This document shows positions 9,288-20,795 of a stretch of DNA of 64,000 bases, one piece after another; within the stretch, counting starts at the first letter, position 1, and the number at the start of each line of letters is the position of its first letter. The DNA comes from Acidobacteriota bacterium (GTDB taxonomy: Bacteria; Acidobacteriota; Terriglobia; Acidiferrales; UBA7541), in contig QHYH01000084.1 in the NCBI GenBank assembly GCA_003223215.1, positions 186,001-250,000 on the forward strand, written 5' to 3'. A program made the position numbers and the translations under genes. The notes beneath the pieces were generated by a model that saw only the letters and a list, made by a program, of their open reading frames with translations, ran no database searches and was not told where the DNA came from.

Positions 9288-9535
9288 GGAGCCCTCCTCA
9301 GGTCACGATCTACCGTGAACGCCCGAAAATATACCCATGCTATGGCGATTGCAACCCGCGCAGCAGCCGGCAGCCATCTTGGGGATCGGAATTTTCGATC
9401 GACAGTTGGCAGTTGGAGGAAATCCCGAGTGGCGGGAGAAAAAAGCAAAATGAAAGCGGCAATACGGCGAGCACAAGGCCAGAGTTCAATGAGAGGAGAA
9501 AGGATAAGGAACAGGGCAAGATGCCACGCGCGTCT

Positions 9536-9960
9536 TTATTCCGTGCGGAGGGCGAATGGGGTCGATAGAAGAGGCTATGCGCGCGGGCAGATAACCCGCG
9601 AAGAAGGCTACGGCAAGAAGAAGAAGGCATGCCGTCATGATGATGGACAAATCGCTCGGGGAGAGGCCGAAGAGCATGCTGGCGATGACCCGGCTCGCCG
9701 CCAGGCTCGAAGGAATGCCAATCGCGATCCCGAACAGTGTCAGGGCCAGCGTCTCGCGCAAAATCAGCCAACGAACGCTGCGCTGCTGCGCCCCGAGCGC
9801 GACGCGAACACCGATTCCGCGCGTGCGGCGGGTGACGCCGTAGGACATCGGCCCATAAAGGCCAATCGAAGCAAGCAGCAGCGCGAGGGCGGCGAGAGAA
9901 GAGTCTCGAAGCTGACGTGGAGTTTCGAGGATACCCGTGCGCACATTTGCGATCATTAGT
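9536..9960 (-). pseudogene. Remnant of an ADOP/FtsX-type permease C-terminus
   Basis: The minus strand encodes the C-terminal transmembrane block typical of acidobacterial ADOP (MacB/FtsX-like) permeases: ALALLLASIGLYGPMSYGV, RRTRGIGVRVALGAQ and a closing PARIASSIDPIR. The N-terminal about 650 residues are absent. Just before the end the frame is shifted: adding one base after ATTCGC would give the normal family ending ...IRALRTE and a stop at 9536-9538. In the actual sequence the frame runs on. The segment before ALALLLAS also looks shortened by about a dozen residues. It is a clear relic, not an expressed permease. Confidence 0.82.
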
Positions 9961-10083
9961 AATTTCGACCGAGTGGTTGAGATAAAGACGTTCGCGCTGC
10001 CGGACCGAAGCGTCCCGCCCTTAACAGTAAAAAACCATCGGTCGCGAGACCGGCTGCTCCTTCCAGGTTTATAATTGGGCGCT

Positions 10084-11871
10084 ATGGACAACAAGCAAAT
10101 CGCACGGATTCTGCGGGACACAGCGCGGCTTCTGGAAATTGATGGCGCGATTATTGGGCGCTATCGGAGCTACGAAAAGGCCGCCGAACTGATCGATAGC
10201 TTGCCGGAATCGGTCGAGCAACTGGTCAAAGAACCGGAAAAGCTCGAGGAACTACCGGGAATCGGCGAACGGATGGTCGAGCATCTGCAGGAGATCGTGA
10301 AGACCGGAGACTATTCGCTGCGGAAGAAGCTGCTGAAAAAATACCCGGTGACGATTCTGGACGTGCTGCAACTGCAGTCGCTGGGTCCGAAGAAAGTGGC
10401 GTTCCTGTGGTCGAACTTTAAAGCAGCTACCGTGGCGGACGTCGAGAGGCTTGCCAGAGAGCAAAAACTGCGCGACCTGCCGGGCTTTGGCGAAAAAAGT
10501 GAACAAAATATTTTGAAGGCGGTGGAGGTTTTCAAGAAGTCCACGGGCCGTTTTCTGATTCACACGGCGGAAGCCGCGGCGCTGGAGCTTGCGGAGCATA
10601 TTAAGAGAGCGGGAAAGGCAGTGGATTCGGTGACGCCCGCCGGCTCGCTGCGGAGAGGGAAAGAAACGGTAGGCGATTTGGACCTGCTGGTCACGCTGGC
10701 GGACGAATCTACGTCGCAGAAACATGTTGATGCGCTTGCCGAACACATCCTGAAATTTCCGGACATCGATCAGAAGCTGGCGCATGGCGAGAACAAAGTC
10801 AGCTTCACACTCACAAATGGATTGCAGGTAGACGTGCGCTTGCTTGAAAAAGAAAACTTCGGCGCGGCGCTGATGTATTTCACGGGCTCGAAAGAGCACA
10901 ACGTAGCGCTGCGCGGCCGCGCGAACGACATGGGATTGACGCTCAATGAGTATGCGCTGGCGACGCTGAAGGGCGAAAAGCCCGTTGCCGGGCGGACGGA
11001 AGAAGAGATTTACGCAAAGCTCAAGCTGGATTACATCCCACCGGAACTGCGTGAAAATACGGGCGAAATCGCGGCGGCGGAACAGCACAAATTGCCACAC
11101 CTCGTGACGCTGAAAGATATCAAGGGCGATTTGCAGATGCACTCGACGGCAAGCGACGGAAAAAATTCGATTGAAGAAATGGCCGAAGCGGCGCGCAAGC
11201 TGGGACACGAATACATCGCGATTACGGATCATTCGAAGGCCGTGACGGTGGCGAACGGATTGGACGAGAAACGGGCGGCGGCGCACATCAAAAAGATTCA
11301 CTCGCTGAGCGAGAAAGAGCTGGGGATTCGCGTGCTTGCGGGCGCGGAGGTGGACATCCTCAAAGACGGGGAGCTGGATTACTCCGACGAAACTCTCGCG
11401 CAGCTTGACGTTATTGTCTGCTCGGTTCATTCGTACATGAATCTGGACCGTGCGGCCATGACCGACCGCTTGCTCGCGGCCATCGAAAACCCCTATACGC
11501 AAATTATCGCGCATCCCACCGGACGGCTGCTGCTGCGCCGCGATCCTTTCGACTATGACATGGAGAAAGTGCTGGACGCCTGCGCGAAACACGGCGTGGC
11601 CATGGAATGCAACTCGTATCCCGACCGGCTGGACTTGAAGGATGTGTACTTGCGGATGTGCAAGGAGCGCGGGGTGAAAGTGGTCATCTCGACCGACGCT
11701 CACACAACTACAAATCTATCGTTTGTCCGCTACGGCGTGACTATGGCGCGGCGGGGTTGGCTGGAAAAGAAGAACGTCATTAATACCCTCCCCGCCGACG
11801 AATTACTGGCCGCCCTGCGGCCCAAGCCCGGCGCGGCCAGCAAAAAGCATTCCGCGAGAGCGAACCGATAG
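10084..11871 (+). CDS. polX: DNA polymerase/3'-5' exonuclease PolX
   Basis: A family X polymerase for gap filling and base-excision repair. The 595-residue product has an N-terminal helix-hairpin-helix fingers region (LPGIGERMVEHLQEI). The nucleotidyltransferase core follows, with GSLRRGKETVGDLDLLV supplying the catalytic Asp pair. A C-terminal PHP domain covers about residues 335-575 with metal-binding clusters LQMHSTASDG, ITDHS, AGAEVDI, SVHS, IIAHPTGR and STDAH. The PHP residues look intact, so exonuclease activity is plausible. I choose the ATG at 10084; a TTG nine bases upstream would add three residues. It is flanked by a permease relic and a converging small secreted protein. Confidence 0.95.
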   Translation: MDNKQIARILRDTARLLEIDGAIIGRYRSYEKAAELIDSLPESVEQLVKEPEKLEELPGIGERMVEHLQEIVKTGDYSLRKKLLKKYPVTILDVLQLQSLGPKKVAFLWSNFKAATVADVERLAREQKLRDLPGFGEKSEQNILKAVEVFKKSTGRFLIHTAEAAALELAEHIKRAGKAVDSVTPAGSLRRGKETVGDLDLLVTLADESTSQKHVDALAEHILKFPDIDQKLAHGENKVSFTLTNGLQVDVRLLEKENFGAALMYFTGSKEHNVALRGRANDMGLTLNEYALATLKGEKPVAGRTEEEIYAKLKLDYIPPELRENTGEIAAAEQHKLPHLVTLKDIKGDLQMHSTASDGKNSIEEMAEAARKLGHEYIAITDHSKAVTVANGLDEKRAAAHIKKIHSLSEKELGIRVLAGAEVDILKDGELDYSDETLAQLDVIVCSVHSYMNLDRAAMTDRLLAAIENPYTQIIAHPTGRLLLRRDPFDYDMEKVLDACAKHGVAMECNSYPDRLDLKDVYLRMCKERGVKVVISTDAHTTTNLSFVRYGVTMARRGWLEKKNVINTLPADELLAALRPKPGAASKKHSARANR

Positions 11872-12054
11872 CGCGTTTCGTGCCCCCTTGGACCAGGTAG
11901 AACGCAACTATCCCCCCGACGATAGCGGCAATGGCCGACATCGAGACCAGGGTTTTGGGGCGATGCCGCGGAGGAGTCTGCGAGCAGTCTCCAGAGAGGT
12001 TCGAATCTTGAGCCTAACGCCCCGGCACATTCTCCTCTTCGGTGCCCGATAAGA

Positions 12055-12528
12055 CTAAGAGGCACCAAGCGGAGCAGAGACGTGCTCGTGGACGACAATC
12101 CAGCCCCCGGCGCGCTTTTCGAGGATCATGGTCCAGCGCCCGTCGAGATGCGAAGTCGCGCCTTGCTTGTTGGTGATGTCGGCACCGAAGGTGAACGTGG
12201 CCCATGCCGGCGAGCCGCGCGAATGCACGCGCAGGTCGTCGTTCATCTTGAGCTTGAGGCTGCTGTTGGGCTCGAACAGAACTTTGCGCACGGTGGCGCG
12301 ATACTCGGCCCAATTGTTGTATTTCAGGGGCGCAAGATCGAAGTAGGTCAGGTCCGGGTCTGCAGCGTAGTAAGGCTCAATCTTCGAAAGATCAAAAGTC
12401 TCCCATGAAGCCACGATCCTGGGAACGAGCGCACGCAGTGCCTGCTCGCTTTGCTGCGCGTGGGATTCGATGACTAGGAAAATAATGGCGGTGCCCGTCA
12501 AAAGCGACAAAGCCCAAAGCTTTCTCAT
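12055..12528 (-). CDS. Secreted NTF2-like (SnoaL/DUF4440-type) protein
   Basis: The product has 157 residues with a signal peptide (MRKLWALSLLTGTAIIFLVI, cleavage likely after SHA). An NTF2-like alpha+beta barrel follows: LRALVPRIVASWETFDLSKI, then AADPDLTYFDLAP, and the closing WTMILEKRAGGWIVVHEHVS typical of SnoaL/DUF4440 proteins. Such domains bind small ligands or act as isomerases; no specific role can be read. The start at 12528 is supported by GGGAGG upstream (minus strand). It is divergent from the DUF4097 gene, so the 194-bp interval probably carries both promoters. A second protein of this general type lies at 60.5 kb. Confidence 0.85.
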   Translation of the reverse strand: MRKLWALSLLTGTAIIFLVIESHAQQSEQALRALVPRIVASWETFDLSKIEPYYAADPDLTYFDLAPLKYNNWAEYRATVRKVLFEPNSSLKLKMNDDLRVHSRGSPAWATFTFGADITNKQGATSHLDGRWTMILEKRAGGWIVVHEHVSAPLGAS

Positions 12529-12722
12529 GGTCGCCTCCCTTTTTGAGAGATTCATTTTGGATCCCGGGGGCCCCGGATTTTGCCGGTATGATAGGCTGCA
12601 CAAGCGACTTAGGCAACCTGAGTTCTCCCGGTAACAAGGCGTTTGCACAGGGGAACATTTCCGGCGGATCAGACGTATCTTCTGGCAGAACGCCAGACTA
12701 TGAGTCGCGGAGGATAGGACAA

Positions 12723-13664
12723 ATGAAATCTCTCCTACGCCCGCCGAGCGGCTATCGCTTGGGATGGGCCTGCGGGGCCGTTCTGGCTGTTTCCCTTTGC
12801 GCGCCCCAAGTTGTGCGGGGCGAGGAAGTGACCAAGTCTTTTGGCGTGACGGGACGGCCGAACGTGCGCGTGGAAACCAATGACGGCAGCGTGCGCGTGA
12901 CGTCCGGAGATGCGAAGCAGGTTGAGTTTCGCGTCGAGTATCAGGGCTATGAATTGGCTAAGAACTTGCGCGTGGACGCGCGGCAAGATGGCAACAAGGT
13001 TGAACTTATCGCGCGCGCGACGGGGCACTGGGGCATGAATTTTGGCTGGGGCCACAATCGGCGGCTGCACATTGAAGTGCGCATGCCACAACAGGGCGAT
13101 TTGCAGGTGGAAACGGGCGATGGCTCGGTCGAAACCAGCGGACTCAGCGGGACGCTGAACGTGCATACGGGCGACGGGGCGGTGAAGGCTAATTCGCTCG
13201 AAGGCACCATTGATCTGCACACTAACGACGGAGGCATCACCGTCGACACGCTGAAAGGCGATATCCGGCTGCGCACGGGCGACGGCTCGATCGAAGGCCG
13301 CGATTTGGATGGCAAGGTGGAAGCAGACTCCGGGGACGGGCATGTGCGGCTGACGGGACGGTTTGCGGCACTCAACGTGAAGACCGGCGATGGCAGCGTC
13401 GATACAAAAGTGCTCTCCGGCTCCAAGATGGCGGCTGACTGGACCTTGCGCACCGGCGACGGGAGCGTGGATATTTCGCTGCCCGCGGACTTCCAGGCCA
13501 ACATCGACGCCACGACCGGGGACGGACACATCAGCATGGGCGGGATTCCCATGACTGTAGAAGGGACATTTAGCAGATCCGCGGTGCACGGCAAGATGAA
13601 CGGCGGAGGCCAGACGCTGACCATCCACACCGGGGACGGCTCCATCCGGCTCAGCAAGAGCTAG
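12723..13664 (+). CDS. Secreted DUF4097-type beta-helix protein with TGDGS repeats
   Basis: The product has 313 residues. An N-terminal signal segment (YRLGWACGAVLAVSLCAP) is followed by a repetitive all-beta body. About ten short repeats centred on TGDGSV/TGDGSI recur every 18-24 residues (ETGDGSVETSGL, HTGDGAVKANSL, RTGDGSIEGRDL, KTGDGSVDTKVL, HTGDGSIRLS), forming a right-handed beta-helix of the DUF4097/adhesin-like family. Function is unknown; in other bacteria such domains occur in surface-exposed or sensory proteins. The start is the ATG at 12723 with GGAGGATAGGA upstream. It is complete and divergent from the NTF2-like gene. Confidence 0.87.
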   Translation: MKSLLRPPSGYRLGWACGAVLAVSLCAPQVVRGEEVTKSFGVTGRPNVRVETNDGSVRVTSGDAKQVEFRVEYQGYELAKNLRVDARQDGNKVELIARATGHWGMNFGWGHNRRLHIEVRMPQQGDLQVETGDGSVETSGLSGTLNVHTGDGAVKANSLEGTIDLHTNDGGITVDTLKGDIRLRTGDGSIEGRDLDGKVEADSGDGHVRLTGRFAALNVKTGDGSVDTKVLSGSKMAADWTLRTGDGSVDISLPADFQANIDATTGDGHISMGGIPMTVEGTFSRSAVHGKMNGGGQTLTIHTGDGSIRLSKS

Positions 13665-14136
13665 CCGCAAGCCAAGTTGAGCGTGCGACGGGACCATCTG
13701 CCCAGTACCAGTACAAAAGGTGCAGGAAATTTGTGTCAGCTTGTGTGCTGCTGCGGTCACACTCGAACGAGGCGGCCAAATCGCAATCCACTGAAAACTC
13801 GACCTGTTACGGTGTGGCAACGGACTTGCCTTTCTTTGAGCAAGACCAGGAGAGCTCCCTTGATCGTCTTCGTCTTGCTTGTCGCCATTCTGATGCTTGT
13901 GGGTATTACTGCCGTCAGCGCGATTGATTTCACGAACGGGAAACGCCGCTGAACGTCGGCCGGGCGAGTCAACGCAAAATCACAAGGTTGAAGAATTCCT
14001 CCGCCCCGGCGAAGCGCGCGGGGCACAAAACCGGCTGCGGCGTTTCTAGCCGAAGCAGGAGTTCGATGAAATCGTTCGCGGCGAATCGCGAACCTAGTAC
14101 GTACAATTCCCTCGCGGCGGAGGGTTAGCACATCGC
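13665..14136. other. Intergenic region, one doubtful short frame
   Basis: No firmly supported gene. It contains only the possible 30-residue membrane peptide described at 13860-13952. The rest shows no RNA gene, repeat or clear terminator that I can recognise. The last about 50 bases precede the DUF2127 gene but carry no convincing promoter. Confidence 0.4.
13860..13952 (+). CDS. Possible 30-residue single-pass membrane peptide
   Basis: A TTG start preceded by AGGAG (13848-13852) would give a peptide MIVFVLLVAILMLVGITAVS followed by AIDFTNGKRR. That is one transmembrane helix with a short basic tail, the layout of many small bacterial membrane proteins. The frame extends upstream without a recognisable domain. 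It could equally be chance; only conservation of the peptide in related genomes would settle it. Confidence 0.25.
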   Translation: MIVFVLLVAILMLVGITAVSAIDFTNGKRR

Positions 14137-14604
14137 ATGCCTGAAGGAAAACTACATGGCCAGGGGCTGCGGATCATCGCCGCGTTCAAACTGCTGAAGG
14201 CGTGCTCGTTGATCGCGCTGGGGGTCGGCGCACTCAAACTGCTTCATCGGGATGTGGCAGCAGTGGTGGAACACTGGATCAACATGTTCCAGGTGGATCC
14301 GCGGAACCATTTCATCAATCTTTTGCTCACAAAGCTCTCGAATTTCGACGACCGCCGACTAAAGGCATTGAGCGTCGGCACGTTTATCTATGCGGGAATT
14401 TTTCTTCTGGAAGGTGTGGGACTTGCGCTGCAAAAGCGCTGGGCGGAATACTTCACGATTTTCACGACCTCTTCGTTGTTGCCGATTGAAATCTATGAAC
14501 TGTTGAAGCGCGCGAGCATCGGGCGAGGCCTCGCGCTGGTCGTCAATCTTGCGGTCGTCGCGTATTTGATTGTCGAGCTGCGGCGGCTTCCCAAGCAACA
14601 TTGA
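14137..14604 (+). CDS. DUF2127 family membrane protein
   Basis: The 155-residue integral membrane protein has the DUF2127 pattern: GLRIIAAFKLLKACSLIALG at the start, a hydrophilic DPRNHFINLLLTKL stretch, then GTFIYAGIFLLEGVGLAL, EYFTIFTTSSLLPIEIYEL and a final helix LALVVNLAVVAYLIVEL. Four transmembrane helices are expected. The family has no assigned biochemical role. No partner gene is adjacent and the next gene converges. Confidence 0.85.
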   Translation: MPEGKLHGQGLRIIAAFKLLKACSLIALGVGALKLLHRDVAAVVEHWINMFQVDPRNHFINLLLTKLSNFDDRRLKALSVGTFIYAGIFLLEGVGLALQKRWAEYFTIFTTSSLLPIEIYELLKRASIGRGLALVVNLAVVAYLIVELRRLPKQH

Positions 14605-14894
14605 AGCGCGATCAAGAATGATTGCGGTGCAGAGACGGCCGATCTCTGCGTCGGCAGACCGCCACGGTGCCGTTTGCCAGATCCGTCGGGAGCTGCTGCA
14701 AGGGGGCGTATTGCACCCGGAGCGGATTGGCTGCCGATGTATCGTTGCCGCCGTTGGTGTCCGTGAAGAACACTGGGAGAGAAAGAGGCGGCGAAGGGTC
14801 TCCGCCGCCCCAGGTTGAGAAGCGCAGTCTCCTGCGGGAACGAAAATGTCGTGATCGATAGGGCGCAGCATGCTGCGTCCTTCGAAAAGAAAGC

Positions 14895-15542
14895 TTACGG
14901 CAGCGTGAGAGTATAGCCTTCCCGTACGATTGCGGCTTTTTCCGTCCCTTGGTAGCTGTAGATGACCACGAGGACTTTATCCGCGCCGACGGCCGGGTCA
15001 CCGCCCATGGCGCTATTCCTCACCACAAAACTGATCTGGCCGTCGCGCATTCTTCCGCGCAGCAGTTCGGTCACGTTAACGGTGCTTCCCTGCCAGCCGT
15101 AATAAGCCCGGACAATGCGGAGATCCTGCTCGCCATCGCGGTCCCGGTCGCCATAATTGTCTGGGCGGTCATTCCAATCGCCGCGATCGCGGCGCACCGC
15201 AAAGGTGGCTACCTCGACAAACCCACCTTCCCGGTAGTCAAATTCACGCTCCCCGTACTTGCGGTTTCTGGCCCGGATGCGCAGGTGTTTCTCCGCGCCG
15301 ACGGCGGGATCGCCGCCCATGGTTTGATTGTTGACGGCCACGCGGCCGTTCACGCCTCCGCGGCCAACCAGGTCCCTAACGATATCGGTGACGTCGTTGT
15401 GCTGGGTCCGGGTGCCGTACTCGGCGCGAACGATCTGCCAGCCGTCGTCCTGGGCGCTCGTTGGGGCGCTCGAGAAGGTAACCGCTGCGGCGACGCAAGT
15501 CGCCGCAAAGACAAAAATTGCATAGCGAGTGGATAACTTCAT
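14895..15542 (-). CDS. Secreted protein with two DUF3395-like domains
   Basis: The product has 215 residues with a signal peptide (YAIFVFAATCVAAAVTFSSA). Two homologous copies of an about 75-residue domain follow. Each begins with I/LRIVRAxYG, carries a TDIVRDL / TELLRG helix and contains the identical MGGDPAVGA loop before a beta-hairpin (LRIRARNRKYGEREFDYREG in copy 1, VLVVIYSYQGTEKAAIVREG in copy 2). This matches the DUF3395 fold found at the C-terminus of DNAJC11-like proteins and in secreted fungal and bacterial proteins. A DR-rich linker separates the copies. The start at 15542 has GGAGGAG upstream. Function unknown. Confidence 0.8.
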   Translation of the reverse strand: MKLSTRYAIFVFAATCVAAAVTFSSAPTSAQDDGWQIVRAEYGTRTQHNDVTDIVRDLVGRGGVNGRVAVNNQTMGGDPAVGAEKHLRIRARNRKYGEREFDYREGGFVEVATFAVRRDRGDWNDRPDNYGDRDRDGEQDLRIVRAYYGWQGSTVNVTELLRGRMRDGQISFVVRNSAMGGDPAVGADKVLVVIYSYQGTEKAAIVREGYTLTLP

Positions 15543-16083
15543 TCGAGACTCCTCCGTGGCGGACGAGCTCCGCCTCATTTCCTTCAATGTAAGCTAGAAC
15601 GGGCGAAGGCATAACGAGAAAAGAAAAGGCGATTGTCCTAATCGTCCATACCCTCGAGCGAAGGCCGCGTGCCTGCAAGGCAGACATAGCCGTTGTCCGG
15701 CATTGCAAACGTGATTGGTCGAGTACGGGGGAGAATCCGTTCCTGCTTCTCATTCATAACCGCCGCGAAGATTAGCCCAGCTCCGGAAGCAGGCGATGCA
15801 TTTGCAAATCCCGCGCGGTCCCCTCATTATTAATGGTTTGTTTCGAGCCGCAACGCGCTTCTGGTGCGGCAATCTTTGAATTGTCTTCAAATTACAATTT
15901 TTATCGGATCGAATTTTGGGAATTTTGACCGTGCAGGAACGGGTTGCGGAAAAGAGCTAGGCTTGTCATCGGAGGGCGGTTTGCGTCTTAGGAATCTGTT
16001 TTTCCTTCGCCCGGGGAAAAGCAGATCCCTCGCCACGTTCGGGATGACGACCAGAACTCCCGGCAGCCTACTAAAGGAGCGGC
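15543..16083. other. Intergenic region with one dispersed repeat
   Basis: No gene supported. At about 16023-16047 there is a GATCCCTCG...TCGGGATGA block resembling blocks at about 3263-3285 and (inverted) 17441-17471. The final bases, TAAAGGAGCGGC, are the ribosome-binding region of the following inositol-phosphate synthase gene. Confidence 0.4.
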
Positions 16084-17397
<1,314 letters not shown>

Positions 17398-17621
17398 GGG
17401 CAGTTGCCGGTCGTCAGCGGGGAAAGTCTTCAGGCTTTCCTTGTGTCATTCCGAGCAACCCAAGCGACGAGGAATCGTGGCTGCATCAGGAGCCGACAAG
17501 ACGGCAACGTGGGCCTCGCGAGACCGTCCTTCCTTTCATCGGATGCGGCAAACCCGAAGTCAACCCAGGTTCCTGGGGCAAACTCCGGCCCGGAAATGAC
17601 ACCCAGCGTAAGTCTTTGCCG

Positions 17622-17972
17622 CTAAGCGTGGGCGGCGGATTTGGCTTCGACGGCGTCGAGGACACGGGCGGAATAAATGAGCGCGGCACCGGCGTTCATG
17701 CTGACGGCCACGCCGAGCGCTTCGGCGATTTCTTCCCGAGTCGCGCCCGCCTGGAGGGCGGCCTCCGTGTGAAACACGATGCAGCCATCGCAGCGCGTGG
17801 TGACCGCGACGGCCAGCGAGATAAGCTGGCGCGTCTTTTCGCCGAGCTTGCTGGTTTTCGAGTTGGCAGCGCTGAGAGTCTGATACCCCTTGACCGTGTC
17901 GGGCGACAGCTTCGCGAGATCGCCGACACGGGCGCCGATTTCCTTGTGGTAGTGATTCCAATCCATGACCAT
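17622..17972 (-). CDS. AhpD-like carboxymuconolactone decarboxylase family protein
   Basis: The product is 116 residues from the ATG at 17972 (AGGAGA six bases upstream). This all-helical AhpD fold carries the redox motif CDGCIVFH at about residues 61-68: a CxxC pair and a His three residues later, as in alkylhydroperoxidase-like proteins. The downstream TREEIAEALGVAVSMNAG helix is conserved too. A peroxidase or thiol-redox role is likely; carboxymuconolactone decarboxylase activity is not implied. An upstream start at 18062 would add 30 unconvincing residues. Confidence 0.88.
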   Translation of the reverse strand: MVMDWNHYHKEIGARVGDLAKLSPDTVKGYQTLSAANSKTSKLGEKTRQLISLAVAVTTRCDGCIVFHTEAALQAGATREEIAEALGVAVSMNAGAALIYSARVLDAVEAKSAAHA

Positions 17973-18253
17973 GGGTTTTCTCCTGTAGGGGGGATCTCCA
18001 TCCGCTGAGACAGTTTTTCGTTTACTGGCAGCGCACTGAAGCGCCCCTAAAATAATTTCCATTTCGATTCCAGAGAACAGCCCGCAGATACCGGACCGTA
18101 TAATGGGATGGCATTATACTCGGTGGGCGCGCGAATGTGATATCTTCTCGAGTTCGCCCTGGCCAGCCTGAGATCAGGGTTAGTTGCAGTAGCGGCCTAG
18201 CCCTTTCCTTTCATGCTCGTAAGAAGTCGACCTAGGGATAAGGAGCGGTTTCC

Positions 18254-19678
18254 ATGAAAAGTTCGTACAACGGCAAACCCATACCAGGCGACGGAAAAGC
18301 CATTGGCTACAGCGGGGGCGAATTGCAAGTGCCGGACGCGCCGATCATTCCGTTCATCGAAGGCGACGGCACCGGACGCGACATTTGGAAGGCGTCACGA
18401 CGCGTGTTTGACGCGGCGGTGGAACAGGCTTATGGCGGGAAGCGGCGCGTGGCGTGGTTTGAAGTCTTCGCTGGAGAGAAAGCGTTCAACACGTTCAAGG
18501 AATGGCTGCCGAATGACACCGTCGATGCCATCCGCGACTTTCGTGTCGCGATTAAAGGACCGCTGACGACTCCGGTGGGAGGCGGGATTCGTTCGTTGAA
18601 CGTGACACTGCGGCAGGTGCTTGAGCTTTATTCCTGCGAACGGCCAGTCAAGTATTTTCCGGGAGTTCCCTCCCCTGTGCGGGCGCCGGAGAAAATGGAT
18701 GTCATGATCTTCCGGGAAAACACGGAGGACGTGTACATCGGAATTGAGTGGAAATCCGGGACGCCGGAAGTAAAGAAGCTGCTGGAATTTTTGAACAACG
18801 AAATGCTGAAAGATGGGAAGAAGCAGATCCGCTGGGATTCCGGTGTGGGTATCAAGCCGATTTCGCCGACGGGGACCAAGCGCCTGGTGCGGCGCGCCAT
18901 CAGGTACGCGCTGGCGAATGGGCGGAAGAGCGTCACGCTGGTGCACAAAGGAAACATCCAGAAATTCACGGAAGGCGCTTTCCGGGACTGGGGCTACGAG
19001 CTGGCGCGCGAAGAGTTCCGCGCGCAGACGGTGACGGAGCGCGAGAGCTGGATTCTCGACAATCAGGACAAGGATCCGGGCCTGGCCGTCGAGCAAAACG
19101 CCGCGATGATCGAGCCGGGACTCGAACAAGCCACGGAAGCGTTCAAGAAAACGGTGTATGACGAGGTAAAGAAGACGCTCGATGCCATTTACTCAACGCA
19201 TGGCCAAGGCCAGTGGAAACAGAAGCTGATGATTAACGACCGCATCGCGGATTCCGTGTTTCAGCAGGTGCTGATGCGTGCGGACGAGTACAGCGTGCTG
19301 GCGACTTCCAACTTGAACGGCGATTACCTTTCCGATGCATGTGCCGCGCAGGTAGGCGGGTTGGGCATGGCTCCCGGGTCGAACATTGGCGACGGCTACG
19401 GCGTTTTTGAGGCGACGCACGGGACCGCGCCGAAGTACGCGGACAAAGACGTCATCAATCCGGGTTCGGTGATGCTTTCGGGCGCGATGATGTTCGAGTT
19501 CTTAGGATGGAAAGACGCTGCGAAGCTGATCGGGGACGGCATTGCGCGCACGATTCAGCAGAAGCGCGTGACGTACGACCTCGAGCGGTTGATGCCGGGC
19601 GCGACCAAGCTGGGCACTTCGGCGTTTGCGTCGGCCATTATTGAGAACATGCAGGGAGCCGCGGCAGCGCGGCGATAA
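18254..19678 (+). CDS. icd: Isocitrate dehydrogenase (NADP-type)
   Basis: A TCA-cycle enzyme that oxidatively decarboxylates isocitrate to 2-oxoglutarate. The 474-residue product shows the substrate loop [13 protein letters not shown] with Ser114 in the position of the E. coli regulatory phosphoserine. [29 protein letters not shown] and the metal-binding [14 protein letters not shown] follow. The cofactor region [17 protein letters not shown] carries the Lys-Tyr pair typical of NADP-specific enzymes. Start: ATG behind AAGGAGCGG. Malate dehydrogenase follows 175 bp downstream on the same strand, so the two may be co-transcribed. Confidence 0.96.
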   Translation: MKSSYNGKPIPGDGKAIGYSGGELQVPDAPIIPFIEGDGTGRDIWKASRRVFDAAVEQAYGGKRRVAWFEVFAGEKAFNTFKEWLPNDTVDAIRDFRVAIKGPLTTPVGGGIRSLNVTLRQVLELYSCERPVKYFPGVPSPVRAPEKMDVMIFRENTEDVYIGIEWKSGTPEVKKLLEFLNNEMLKDGKKQIRWDSGVGIKPISPTGTKRLVRRAIRYALANGRKSVTLVHKGNIQKFTEGAFRDWGYELAREEFRAQTVTERESWILDNQDKDPGLAVEQNAAMIEPGLEQATEAFKKTVYDEVKKTLDAIYSTHGQGQWKQKLMINDRIADSVFQQVLMRADEYSVLATSNLNGDYLSDACAAQVGGLGMAPGSNIGDGYGVFEATHGTAPKYADKDVINPGSVMLSGAMMFEFLGWKDAAKLIGDGIARTIQQKRVTYDLERLMPGATKLGTSAFASAIIENMQGAAAARR

Positions 19679-19853
19679 AAAGGAGGGTGAGGAAGCCAAG
19701 GAAGTAAAGGAGGGAAAAGATCAAAAGCTGCCAGTCACTGGCGCGGGAATTTGCAGACGGGGATTCCCGTTCCCCCTCATCGTTTACTTCTTTGAATTTC
19801 CTTTGCCTCATTCGGTTCCAAACGATTCGGTTACGAAAGGACCAGTACACGCG

Positions 19854-20795
19854 ATGAGTCGGAAAAAAGTGACGGTGGTGGGGGGCGGTTTTGTAGGATC
19901 GACCACGGCGCAGCGGCTTGTCGACAAGGAGCTGGCGGACGTGGTGCTGACGGATATTCTGGATGGGCCTCCGGCGGGCAAAGGTCTGGACATGCTGGAG
20001 TCCGGGCCGATTACGCGAACCGATTCGCACGCGTTGGGAATCTGCACGGCGAATGGAGATTATTCCGCGACGGCGAACAGCGACGTGGTGGTGATCACCG
20101 CTGGATTTCCGCGCAAGCCAGGGATGAGCCGCGACGATTTGCTGAAGGCGAACTATGACGTTGTGAAGGGCGTGGTCGAGCAGATCGTCAAGCATTCCCC
20201 GAACTGCATCCTCCTCATGGTGACGAATCCGCTGGACGCCATGGCGCAGGCGGCGCTGAAGGTCAGCAAGTTTCCGAAAAGCCGCGTGATGGGCATGGCG
20301 GGAGTGCTGGATTCGGCGCGCATGAGCGCCTTTGTCGCGATGGAATGCAAAGTAAGCGTGGAGAACGTGCATTCGTTCGTGCTGGGAGGGCATGGTGACG
20401 ACATGGTGCCATTGCCGCGGTATTCGACAGTGGCGGGAATTCCTCTCCCCGACTTGCTGCCGAAAGAACGCATTGATGCGATTGTGGAGCGTACCCGCAA
20501 AGGCGGAGCGGAGATTGTGAATCTGCTGAAGACGGGTTCGGCGTACTACGCGCCGTCGGCGGCAGCGGTGGAAATGGTGGAAGCCATCTTGAAGGACAAG
20601 AAAAAGATTTTGCCCTGCTGCGTGTACCTTGAGGGCGAGTATGGAATCAAAGGCCTGTTCGTCGGCGTGCCGGTGAAGCTGGGCGCGAAGGGCGTGGAAG
20701 AAATTGTCCAGATTAAATTGACGCCGGAGGAAAGCGCGACGCTGCAAAAGTCGGCTCATTCGGTGAAAGAACTCGTTACGGTTTTGGGACTGTGA
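19854..20795 (+). CDS. mdh: Malate dehydrogenase
   Basis: An LDH-like malate dehydrogenase of the TCA cycle, 313 residues from the ATG at 19854. It has the nucleotide loop [12 protein letters not shown], Asp34 at the end of the second strand (NAD preference) and the mobile loop [13 protein letters not shown] with Arg87 and Arg93. Arg at the first position specifies malate over lactate. VTNPLDAM and the catalytic HGDDMVP with His180 complete the active site. The frame is open upstream but codes for a charged spacer, so the family start is preferred. It follows icd and is probably co-expressed. Confidence 0.95.
   Translation: MSRKKVTVVGGGFVGSTTAQRLVDKELADVVLTDILDGPPAGKGLDMLESGPITRTDSHALGICTANGDYSATANSDVVVITAGFPRKPGMSRDDLLKANYDVVKGVVEQIVKHSPNCILLMVTNPLDAMAQAALKVSKFPKSRVMGMAGVLDSARMSAFVAMECKVSVENVHSFVLGGHGDDMVPLPRYSTVAGIPLPDLLPKERIDAIVERTRKGGAEIVNLLKTGSAYYAPSAAAVEMVEAILKDKKKILPCCVYLEGEYGIKGLFVGVPVKLGAKGVEEIVQIKLTPEESATLQKSAHSVKELVTVLGL

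Noticed and set aside
11872-12054. A C-terminal fragment of a small membrane protein on the minus strand (SAIAAIVGGIVAFYLVQGG)
   Set aside because: One helix-like stretch without start, domain or conservation evidence is too little to annotate.
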